This document shows positions 1 through 5,565 of a stretch of 6,271 bases of DNA, piece after piece. A program made the translations under genes and the position numbers. The notes beneath the pieces were generated by a model. It was not told the origin of the DNA and searched no databases. It saw only the letters and a program-made list of their open reading frames with translations. The stretch comes from Burkholderiales bacterium (GTDB taxonomy: Bacteria > Pseudomonadota > Gammaproteobacteria > Burkholderiales > Usitatibacteraceae). The number at the start of each line of letters is the position of its first letter. Positions within the stretch are counted from its first letter, which is position 1. Location: NCBI GenBank assembly GCA_014378085.1, contig JACMOJ010000235.1, positions 1-6,271 of the forward strand. The letters run 5' to 3'.

Positions 1-23
1 AAAAAGCCCCGATTTACGGGGCT
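1..23 (-). terminator. Intrinsic terminator downstream of tRNA-Ser
   Basis: Read on the minus strand, a perfect 7-bp stem (AGCCCCG / CGGGGCT, plus-strand positions 5-11 and 17-23) with a 5-base loop is followed by a run of T (plus-strand A at 1-5, cut by the window edge). It lies about 47 bases beyond the tRNA 3' end, which fits a Rho-independent terminator for the tRNA transcript. A T8 run at 31-38 on the plus strand lies 7 bases past the stem, so plus-strand termination is possible but less well placed. Confidence 0.8.
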
Positions 24-69
24 AGTCTCATTTTTTTTGGATTTAGCTGGATGTCTAAAACCGATGTCA

Positions 70-160
<91 letters not shown>

Positions 161-171
161 GGAACGCACGA

Positions 172-180
172 AGTTTACCA
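172..180 (-). promoter_or_regulatory. Candidate extended -10 promoter of tRNA-Ser
   Basis: The minus strand reads TGG-TAAACT, matching an extended -10 element (TGnTAnnnT), 11 bases before the mature tRNA 5' end. Transcription would start a few bases upstream of the tRNA. No good -35 hexamer lies 16-18 bases further upstream, consistent with an extended -10 promoter but also weakening the call. Confidence 0.4.
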
Positions 181-344
181 GAGCCGACCCATTTCTTGGC
201 GATCCAACACGATGTTGGGGCGCGAGAACGAACTAAGGGTGTCTCCCGCGTCCTCACCCGTCGTAGCCCGTAGCGTAGACAAGATTCATCTGCCCAACAA
301 TGCGAAGCGATATAGGGCGATTGTTCGGCCCGATGCGGCGATGA

Positions 345-453
345 AGTAGGTTGCGCCCACAACGTTTGAGCGTCGATATTGCACGGTGGGAGACTAGCAT
401 TGTGAGGGTGCACGCAAGACATTGGGCTTGATAGGACGGCAGCCCAACCTACT
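345..453. repeat. Inverted AGTAGGTTGsGC pair with nested TTGGGCT palindrome
   Basis: AGTAGGTTGCGC at 345-356 matches 11 of 12 bases of the reverse complement of 442-453 (AGTAGGTTGGGC on the minus strand). Inside the right half, TTGGGCT (422-428) pairs perfectly with AGCCCAA (441-447) around a 12-base loop. The minus-strand pattern GTAGGTTGGGCTG...CAAGCCCAA resembles, from memory, a palindromic intergenic repeat scattered through many proteobacterial genomes. The copy here seems partly decayed. The pattern is seen; the family membership is inferred. Confidence 0.5.
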
Positions 454-457
454 CGCT

Positions 458-482
458 AAGCGAAGTCCGGTGGACTTCGCTT
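458..482. repeat. Perfect 11-bp hairpin, 3-base loop
   Basis: Arms AAGCGAAGTCC (458-468) and GGACTTCGCTT (472-482) are perfectly complementary around the loop GGT. No T-run follows on either strand, so it is not a standard intrinsic terminator. It lies about 135 bases past the last gene of the transporter operon and adjoins the 422-453 palindrome. It may be part of a REP-like repeat element or an mRNA 3'-end stabiliser. Confidence 0.65.
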
Positions 483-617
483 GGACGCGCGAATGTATTC
501 GGCTAAGAGGGCTCGGTTAAATAGCCAAATCTGAAAAGACAAGCAAGGACGGACTTCTCCAGCCAAAAATGCGCGAATCTGCCCGCCAGTCAACGACTTT
601 GCTCGGAACAAAAGATG

Positions 618-1472
618 CTATCGCGTCATGACTCTTCGCAGCACGTAGCTCGTGATATCCACCAGCGCGACCAAACAAACCATTGCAAACAGGATCGTCG
701 CGGTCTTGCCCATCTGGAACAAGCCCATGTGAAACGAGAGCAACTGTCCCAAACCACCAGCGCCGACCACACCGAGCACCGCGGCTGCGCGGGTGGTGTT
801 CTCCCAGCGATACAGGGTGTACGACATCATTTGCGGGATGACCTGCGGCAGTGTGGCGTACAGAAAAACGCGTACCGTGCCGACACCTTGTGCACGCAAT
901 GCAAACCCCGGCTCGGGCGGCGCGTTTTCGATGGCTTCAGCAAACAGTCGACCGAGTACCCCGGTAGTGTGGAAGGCTAAGGCCAGGGTACCGGCGAACG
1001 GACCGAGCCCTGCCGAGATGAGGAGTAGTGCCGCCCAAACGAGTTCCGGAATGGAACGCAGTGCGTTGAGAATGAGCCTTGTTAGGCCACGCAATCGGGC
1101 CGGGTCGCCGCTGTAGAAGCGGCTGGCGGGCACGGCAAGCAACAGGCCGAATACTGCCGCCAGCAGCGTGCCTAATAGCGACATGGCGAGGGTTTCGATT
1201 GTGCCTTTCCATACCTTGGCGACGAAGTTAGGCGAAAGGTCAGGCGGAAAAAATTCTTTAGCGAAACGTACGGTGGAAGCGCCCGATTCGCTGGAAAAAA
1301 ATGCCGACCATTTCAGATCAAGGCTGACAAAACTGGCGACGATTAATGCCACGATGCCGAACACAAACCAACACGCGCGACAGCGTGCGCTGAATAGCGG
1401 CGGTGGCAGTCGAAAGTTTTCGTTGGCGGCGGGGGGGTAATTGGGTGTCATGGTTGGGCCATCGTTACGCAA
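618..1472 (-). CDS. phnE: PhnE-family ABC transporter permease (second paralogue)
   Basis: Inner-membrane permease of a phosphonate-type ABC importer, presumed to pair with the upstream PhnE paralogue and be driven by PhnC. Numbering from the internal Met at 1451, hydrophobic segments lie near residues 27-45, 87-110, 126-148, 151-170, 222-237 and 250-272. The cytoplasmic coupling loop and family signature run from about 190 to 234: LPQVIPQMMSYTLYRWENTT, then VLGVVGAGGLGQ. LRSIPELVWA (131-140) is also typical of PhnE. Length of 277-284 residues is normal. Two starts are possible, at 1472 (43 bases after the phnE1 stop) and at 1451, where the protein would begin MTP like its paralogue; neither has a clear Shine-Dalgarno. 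The longer is given for tighter operon spacing. It is the last gene of the operon. Confidence 0.9.
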   Translation of the reverse strand: MRNDGPTMTPNYPPAANENFRLPPPLFSARCRACWFVFGIVALIVASFVSLDLKWSAFFSSESGASTVRFAKEFFPPDLSPNFVAKVWKGTIETLAMSLLGTLLAAVFGLLLAVPASRFYSGDPARLRGLTRLILNALRSIPELVWAALLLISAGLGPFAGTLALAFHTTGVLGRLFAEAIENAPPEPGFALRAQGVGTVRVFLYATLPQVIPQMMSYTLYRWENTTRAAAVLGVVGAGGLGQLLSFHMGLFQMGKTATILFAMVCLVALVDITSYVLRRVMTR

Positions 1473-1490
1473 GCGCCGTTGTTAAGCGGG

Positions 1491-1524
1491 TTCCATGGTT
1501 ACGCGAGTTCCATGGTTACGCGAG
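1491..1524. repeat. Perfect 17-bp tandem duplication at the phnE1/phnE2 junction
   Basis: TTCCATGGTTACGCGAG occurs twice back to back (1491-1507 and 1508-1524) with no mismatch. The right copy overlaps the last codons and TAA stop of phnE1 (stop at 1516-1518), so the left copy repeats the Glu-Leu-Ala-stop end plus a following ATG on the minus strand. A related stretch, ATCGTTACGCAAG, occurs at 1471-1483. The unit is not a multiple of three but lies outside the reading frame, so neither protein is broken. Confidence 0.9.
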
Positions 1525-2376
1525 TTCACGCCGCAGCCAGCTACTGACGGCATCCGCCAGCGCCACCAACGCAATAAACACCAGCAACATGGTGGCGACT
1601 TCACCACCGTTAAACATCTTCATCGAATTATCCATCTGCTGGCCGAGCCCGCCTGCGCCGACAAAGCCGAGTACGACGGAAGAGCGAATGGCACATTCCC
1701 AGCGGTACACCGTGTAGGAGGTAATCTCGGCGGCGTTTTGCGGCAGCAGTGCATAGAAAAATGTTTGTAGCCGTCCGGCACCGTTGCGCAGCAATGTGGT
1801 GCTGGCGTGGGTTTCGCCACTCTCGAGAATTTCGGCATACACCTTGCCCAGCATGCCGCCGTAAGTGAGCGCAATGGCAATCACACCCGCGGTGGGGCCT
1901 AAGCCCACCACACGCACAAAGATCAATGCCCAGACCAGCTCAGGAACGCTGCGCAGCACAATCAACACCAAACGCAACGTTTGACGAAACACAAATGGCA
2001 ACGCCGCCATACGGCCAGACAGCGCCGAGACTGACAGCACACGCGTCGACAGTAGCGTCAACGGGATAGCGATGGCAAGACCGAGCGTAATGCCGGCGGT
2101 GGCAATGGCGACCGTGCGCCAAGTTTCCCGCGCCACCATCCACATGAATTCCGCATTGACCACCGGCGGGAAAAAACTTTTGATAAATGCCCACGACGAT
2201 TTGCGGCTTGATTCGTCAAACAGCGTCCAAGGTTTGAACTCGGTTGCCACCAGCAATGGCCAACAGATGACCAGTAGCGCCATCGACCAGGCAAGGCGTG
2301 ACAGCCATGCCGGGTCGCGCATGCGTGGATGGACAGTGGACGCAACGGAAGGACTAGCCGATGATTGCGGCGTCAT
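1516..2376 (-). CDS. phnE: PhnE-family ABC transporter permease (first paralogue)
   Basis: Inner-membrane permease of the same importer (286 residues, normal length). Hydrophobic segments lie near 29-45, 88-110, 134-157, 161-176, 230-246 and 258-278, after a Ser/Pro-rich cytoplasmic N-terminus. The family signature is clear: LRSVPELVWA (141-150), LPQNAAEITSYTVYRWE (211-227) and VLGFVGAGGLGQQ (235-247), the last two forming the coupling loop that contacts the ATPase. It is recognisably homologous to the downstream permease but diverged through most of its length, including the periplasmic segment before FFPP (68-71 here, 67-70 there). This suggests an old duplication and a heterodimeric channel. 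The start at 2376 lies 35 bases after the phnC stop; a weak GGA sits 5 bases before the ATG. The stop lies within a 17-bp tandem duplication. Confidence 0.92.
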   Translation of the reverse strand: MTPQSSASPSVASTVHPRMRDPAWLSRLAWSMALLVICWPLLVATEFKPWTLFDESSRKSSWAFIKSFFPPVVNAEFMWMVARETWRTVAIATAGITLGLAIAIPLTLLSTRVLSVSALSGRMAALPFVFRQTLRLVLIVLRSVPELVWALIFVRVVGLGPTAGVIAIALTYGGMLGKVYAEILESGETHASTTLLRNGAGRLQTFFYALLPQNAAEITSYTVYRWECAIRSSVVLGFVGAGGLGQQMDNSMKMFNGGEVATMLLVFIALVALADAVSSWLRRELA

Positions 2377-2411
2377 TTCGGTCCAAACACGTTCGGCTCA
2401 ATCCGCACGGA

Positions 2412-3242
2412 CTAGCGGCAATGCATCACCACCGGCGCAGTCGCCGCCGGTGGTCGATCGCCACCGACCGCAGGCGCGTGCAGCTCTTGCGGGTGATGTC
2501 GGTACAACGCCTGAAGCAGCGCGGGCGTGACCTCGCGGCTGGGCAGATCAAACTCCAGCACGCCGTTTTGCAGGCCGATGATCCGGTCAAAGTGTTTGAG
2601 CGCGGTATCCACCTGATGCAGCGTGGCCACCAAGGTGACGTTGCGAGCACGGGCCTCGTCGGTGAGTGTCTTGATGGCCATTTCGGAACGGGTGGGATCA
2701 AGCGCCGATAGTGGTTCGTCAATCAACCAAAGTGTGGCCGGCGAGAGCAGCGCACGCGCCAGCCCGACACGCTGGCGCTCGCCACCTGACAATCGATCAA
2801 CACGTTCGAACAACTTTTCTGCGAGATCAAAGCGTTGCAGCGCGGCGTCGGCACCGGCGATATCAACCGGGTAGAACAACGAACGCAGGCTGCGAAAAAA
2901 ACCCATCGCGGGCAAGCTGCCGGCGAGAAGCGACGTGACTACCCGTTGCCGTGGCGGTAGCGGCGGGACTTGTGGCGCCAAGTAGAGCCGTCCGCGCAAG
3001 GTTTGCAACTTTGCCGTGGAGAGCCGCCACGGGTCAGTGCTATCCAACTGGAACTGACCCGATACGAGCGGCAGGGCGCAGGCAAGCACGTGCAACAGCG
3101 TGGTCTTGCCGGCACCTGACGCACCAATGACGGCGACTTGTTCTCCGGCGCGAAGCGCAAGGCTCACCGACTGCAGGGTAGCCGGCTGGTCTTTTCGAGT
3201 CGCAGGGTGGCGCGCGCTGATGTTTTCAGCGTGGATTTGCAT
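2412..3242 (-). CDS. phnC: PhnC-type ABC transporter ATP-binding protein
   Basis: Cytoplasmic ATPase that would power the PhnE permeases. All motifs of an active ABC domain are present in order: Walker A GASGAGKT (40-47), Q-loop Gln91 in LAPQVPPLPPRQRV, signature LSGGERQR (151-158), Walker B LWLIDEP (171-177) with Glu176, D-loop SALD (179-182), and H-loop His209 in ATLHQVD. TSLLAG (103-108) in the helical domain is PhnC-like. At 276 residues it is somewhat longer than usual; the extra length is a Pro/Ala-rich tail (about 251-276) of unknown use. The start is the first Met, fits the MQIHAENIS beginning of an ABC fold, and lies 49 bases after the phnD stop. No strong Shine-Dalgarno is visible. 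The substrate is not encoded in this subunit. Confidence 0.95.
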   Translation of the reverse strand: MQIHAENISARHPATRKDQPATLQSVSLALRAGEQVAVIGASGAGKTTLLHVLACALPLVSGQFQLDSTDPWRLSTAKLQTLRGRLYLAPQVPPLPPRQRVVTSLLAGSLPAMGFFRSLRSLFYPVDIAGADAALQRFDLAEKLFERVDRLSGGERQRVGLARALLSPATLWLIDEPLSALDPTRSEMAIKTLTDEARARNVTLVATLHQVDTALKHFDRIIGLQNGVLEFDLPSREVTPALLQALYRHHPQELHAPAVGGDRPPAATAPVVMHCR

Positions 3243-3291
3243 GCGCTTGGTTGTTAGTTGTGGCTACTGTTTCGATGTGCAGTGACAGCGA

Positions 3292-4167
3292 TTACAACAA
3301 TCCTGCGCTGCGTGCTGCATTCTCAACCCCGATGTAGTTTTCCGCTTTGGTCGGGATGTAACGTGTGGCGCGATTCAGCGACAAAATTTCTTTGCCTTCC
3401 GGGGTATTCGGGTCGAGATCCAGCAGCGCTTTTTGAACACGATCACGCATGGCAACCGGCATATCGGCGTGCACGGCCCAGTTGTAATTGAAGTAGGTCG
3501 GCGTAGTGTAGAAGACGTCAACGGCTTTGGTATCAACGCGGTTTTCGGTCACAAATTTACGCCAGACGGTGATGTCGAGCGCGGCGGCGTCAACTTTGCC
3601 ACTGACCACTGAAGCGATTGTTGCGTCATGGGCACCAGAGTACGCGATGCGTTTGAAATCTTTTTCTGGTTCAATCTTGGCGGCAAGCAAGAAGCTGCGC
3701 GGCATCAAGTGGCCGGAGGTGGAAGACTGCGAACCGAACGACACTTGTTTGCCTTTGAGGTCATTGAGCGACTTGATTCCAGAATCTGTTTTTGCGATGA
3801 AGACAGATTGAAAACGCGTATCTTCTTCGCGTTGGGCGATTGGTACTACTTTGTCCATCGAGCGAATTTTGGCTTGCACAAACGTGAAGCCACCGAACCA
3901 GACCAAATCAACTTTTTTACCGACCATCGCTTCAACCGCAGCGGGGTAATCGGTGACAGGCGTAAATTCAACCTTCATGCCAAGTTTCTTTTCAAGGTAC
4001 TGCGCGATTGGGGTGAACTTCCGAATTTGTTCAGTGGCGGCTTCTTCGGGAATGGTTGTCACGCGAAAAACTTGTTGGGCGGTTGCGGCGAGCGGTGCGA
4101 TGCCGGCGGCCAATGCGGCAACCGTCATGAGGACTTTTAAAGTACGTGAACGTGAAAAACTAGTCAT
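3292..4167 (-). CDS. phnD: PhnD-family periplasmic binding protein (phosphonate or selenate type)
   Basis: Periplasmic solute-binding component, first gene of the operon. The start at 4167 is chosen over the longer frame at 4197 because GGAG lies 6 bases upstream (4174-4177) and it opens directly into a signal peptide: basic TSFSRSRTLK, hydrophobic core about 11-26, cleavage likely after AATA at residue 30. The mature part has PhnD-family hallmarks: VDLVWFGGFTFVQA (86-99) and SQSSTSGHLMPR (146-157), the latter matching the Ser-Thr-Ser anion-binding loop of E. coli PhnD, then YSGAHDAT (176-183). Length of 291 residues is normal. From memory, the stretches VTDYPAAVEA, QREED, STSGHLMPR and AYSGAHDAT match the 'putative selenate ABC transporter substrate-binding' branch better than E. 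coli PhnD. The oxyanion is undetermined: phosphonate, phosphite or selenate are the candidates. Confidence 0.9.
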   Translation of the reverse strand: MTSFSRSRTLKVLMTVAALAAGIAPLAATAQQVFRVTTIPEEAATEQIRKFTPIAQYLEKKLGMKVEFTPVTDYPAAVEAMVGKKVDLVWFGGFTFVQAKIRSMDKVVPIAQREEDTRFQSVFIAKTDSGIKSLNDLKGKQVSFGSQSSTSGHLMPRSFLLAAKIEPEKDFKRIAYSGAHDATIASVVSGKVDAAALDITVWRKFVTENRVDTKAVDVFYTTPTYFNYNWAVHADMPVAMRDRVQKALLDLDPNTPEGKEILSLNRATRYIPTKAENYIGVENAARSAGLL

Positions 4168-4173
4168 GGGGAT

Positions 4174-4177
4174 CTCC
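4174..4177 (-). promoter_or_regulatory. Shine-Dalgarno of phnD, fixes its start
   Basis: The minus strand reads CCGGAGATCCCC before the ATG at 4167, putting GGAG 6 bases upstream. This supports the 291-residue start over the in-frame Met 10 codons earlier at 4197. It is the only strong ribosome-binding site seen in the operon. Confidence 0.7.
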
Positions 4178-4218
4178 GGAAAATATCGACAGCACATAGA
4201 ATGTCTGATTGCGCCTCG

Positions 4219-4238
4219 CCGGTTGTGCCATCAACCGG
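4219..4238. promoter_or_regulatory. 7-bp inverted repeat, candidate operator between phnD and egtD
   Basis: CCGGTTG (4219-4225) and CAACCGG (4232-4238) form a perfect inverted repeat with a 6-base spacer, 20 bp overall, in the divergent intergenic region. It lies 52 bases upstream of the phnD start and 152 bases before the egtD start. Dyads of this size often bind dimeric regulators, and the position would suit control of both genes. No regulator gene is in the window and the motif was not matched to a known box. Confidence 0.4.
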
Positions 4239-4262
4239 ACTGCGCGTGGGCTTATTACACCA

Positions 4263-4342
4263 CAACACCACAGCACCACAACACCACAACACCACAACGC
4301 CACAGCACCACAGCACCACAACGCCACAGCACCACAGCACCC
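4263..4342. repeat. 8-bp tandem repeat, 10 units (CARCRCCA)
   Basis: Ten contiguous 8-base units of CAACACCA, CAGCACCA or CAACGCCA (last unit CAGCACCC) fill this stretch, with a partial unit just before (4257-4262). The variation is limited to A/G at two positions and the final C. It lies between the divergent phnD and egtD starts. All six frames through it are low complexity, so long open frames here are artefacts of composition. Confidence 0.92.
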
Positions 4343-4351
4343 GCACCGCAA

Positions 4352-4379
4352 ACCACACACCACACACCACACACCACAC
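4352..4379. repeat. 7-bp tandem repeat, 4 perfect units (ACCACAC)
   Basis: Four perfect copies of ACCACAC, separated from the 8-bp array by 9 bases and ending 11 bases before the egtD start codon. The array occupies the place where the egtD leader and ribosome-binding site should be; no purine-rich Shine-Dalgarno is present. Confidence 0.92.
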
Positions 4380-4390
4380 GCTATCGACCC

Positions 4391-5428
4391 ATGACCGCTT
4401 CACCAAATTTTCATATTTTCAACCGCCTGCAAGATAGTGCGGCGGACGAACGCCGCAAGCTGGTCGCAGGACTGCGCGCGGAACGGGCGCATATCGAGCC
4501 GAAGTATTTTTATGATGAACTCGGCTGTGCGTTATATGCCGCCATCTGCCAGCTCGACGAGTACTATCCAACGCGGACTGAACGTGCCATTTTTCAAGCG
4601 CACCGTGCGGCAATTGCCGAAGCGGTTGGTGGTGCAGGGGCTGGTGGCAAGGTAGGTGGTGGAACGTTTATCGACCTTGGCGCAGGGGATTGCCGTAAGG
4701 CGCTGTCGTGGCTGCCGTTTATCGCGCCGCAGCGTTATCTTGCGGTAGATATTGCCGCACCGAGTTTGGCGGCCGCGCTTGAAAAGATGGCGGGAGATTT
4801 TCCAGAAGTCGAGATGTTTGGTCTCGCGACCGACTTTTCGGCGTCGCTGACCATCGAAGACGCGTTGATGGTGGGGCGACGTGTTGTGTTTTATCCCGGC
4901 TCTTCCATCGGCAACTTCTCGCCGCCCGACGCGGTGCGATTCTTGCGCGATATTCGTCGCATCGTTGGTGGCAGTTACGGTGGCAGTTGCGGTGGCGGCG
5001 GAGGAGACAGCGGCGGAGGAGACAGCGGCGGCAGTCTGCTGATTGGGGTGGATGCCAAAAAGGATGCCGCCAAACTTGGCGCAGCCTATGCCGATTCACT
5101 AGGTGTGACGGCGGCGTTTAATCTCAATGCCCTACGCAACGTCAATCGCATTCTGGGTGCAAATTTTGATTGCGCTGAGTGGCGCCACGCTGGGTTTTAC
5201 AACGCCGCACTCGGCCGCGTTGAAATGCATTTGGAAGCAACACGCGATCTCACGGTGCGTATAGATGGTGCAGACAGAACATTTGCCAAAGGCGAGCGCA
5301 TTCATTCGGAGAGCCCATACAAATATGCGCGCGCTGAATTCGAGGCCTTGCTTCGAGAGGCGGGATTTGCCGAGATTGATTGCTGGACCGACGCCGAGAG
5401 CGCGTTCTGGGTGTTTTGTGCGCGTTAG
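4391..5428 (+). CDS. egtD: EgtD-family L-histidine N-alpha-trimethyltransferase
   Basis: Cytosolic SAM-dependent enzyme that trimethylates histidine to hercynine, the first step to ergothioneine (and selenoneine). The DUF2260/Methyltransf_33 pattern is clear over 345 residues: YFYDELG (39-45), CQLDEYYPTRTE (53-64), SAM-binding IDLGAGDCRK (94-103) and VDIA (119-122), YPGSSIGNFSP (168-178) with Asn175, GVDAKKD (219-225), Tyr233 and GVTAAFNLN (238-246), VEMHL (277-281), IHSESPYKY (304-312). Asn175, Tyr233 and Glu307 align with M. smegmatis EgtD N166, Y206 and E282; Pro309 replaces S284. Two glycine-rich inserts (about 80-91 and 193-215) make it longer than the usual roughly 320 residues. The start at 4391 matches the family N-terminus; the frame stays open upstream through the repeats, but that part is low complexity. 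No Shine-Dalgarno and no egtB neighbour were seen. Confidence 0.92.
   Translation: MTASPNFHIFNRLQDSAADERRKLVAGLRAERAHIEPKYFYDELGCALYAAICQLDEYYPTRTERAIFQAHRAAIAEAVGGAGAGGKVGGGTFIDLGAGDCRKALSWLPFIAPQRYLAVDIAAPSLAAALEKMAGDFPEVEMFGLATDFSASLTIEDALMVGRRVVFYPGSSIGNFSPPDAVRFLRDIRRIVGGSYGGSCGGGGGDSGGGDSGGSLLIGVDAKKDAAKLGAAYADSLGVTAAFNLNALRNVNRILGANFDCAEWRHAGFYNAALGRVEMHLEATRDLTVRIDGADRTFAKGERIHSESPYKYARAEFEALLREAGFAEIDCWTDAESAFWVFCAR
4967..5026 (+). repeat. In-frame tandem repeats encoding a Gly/Ser insert in EgtD
   Basis: Two 12-base units (GGTGGCAGTTAC, GGTGGCAGTTGC; 4967-4990) plus a half unit are followed by two identical 15-base units (GGCGGAGGAGACAGC; 4997-5011 and 5012-5026). They encode glycine-rich residues 193-212 with Ser, Asp, Tyr and Cys. 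All unit lengths are multiples of three, so expansion leaves the frame intact. The insert sits just before the strand LLIGVDAKKD, in a surface loop by family comparison. Confidence 0.85.
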
Positions 5429-5475
5429 CGCATTCAACGGACGGCAGGACATTTCCGCTGTGAAACGCTAATATT

Positions 5476-5515
5476 GACGGGGGGTTTCAAGCTTTTGTGC
5501 TTCAAGACACCCGTC
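5476..5515. terminator. Weak hairpin between convergent genes
   Basis: GACGGG (5476-5481) pairs with CCCGTC (5510-5515), and inside the 28-base loop AAGC (5489-5492) pairs with GCTT (5499-5502). It lies 47 bases after the egtD stop. No T-run follows on either strand, so termination by this structure is only a possibility. Confidence 0.25.
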
Positions 5516-5565
5516 GATACTAGAGTTTGCTTGGAATTTATTGGGTTGGTCAGCGGCAGGTAGAT

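Larger units (their letters stand above)
161..617. other. Gene-free spacer between tRNA-Ser and the ABC operon
   Basis: No convincing coding sequence was seen on either strand; the short open frames have no recognisable protein character. The stretch contains the tRNA promoter, the palindromic repeats listed separately, and a patch around 262-278 rich in CGTAGC-like direct repeats. It is the 3' flank of the transporter operon (stop at 618), but no hairpin with a T-tract was found for the minus-strand transcript. Transcription may end by Rho or at the T-less hairpin at 458-482. Confidence 0.7.

Noticed and set aside
615..2530. Plus-strand open frames opposite the permeases, such as 615-980 and 2072-2530
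   Set aside because: They are antisense shadows of the phnE genes, rich in Arg, His and Gln, without domains.
4180..4200. Pho box upstream of phnD (CTGTCGA on the minus strand)
   Set aside because: Only one half-site resembles the CTGTCAT consensus; the second half at the correct spacing does not match. The same holds for a CTGTCAC in the phnD-phnC gap.
4263..4379. CRISPR array
   Set aside because: The units are 7-8 bases with no spacers between them; this is a simple tandem repeat.
3953..4390. Upstream extension of egtD as the annotated start
   Set aside because: It runs antisense through the phnD signal-peptide region and then through tandem repeats; the EgtD family N-terminus matches a start at 4391.
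4160..4406. Minus-strand frames rich in Cys, Trp and Val across the phnD/egtD spacer, and plus-strand frames rich in Thr, His and Pro
   Set aside because: They are translations of the 8-bp and 7-bp tandem repeats. Their composition follows from the DNA repeat and no frame has domain character or a ribosome-binding site.
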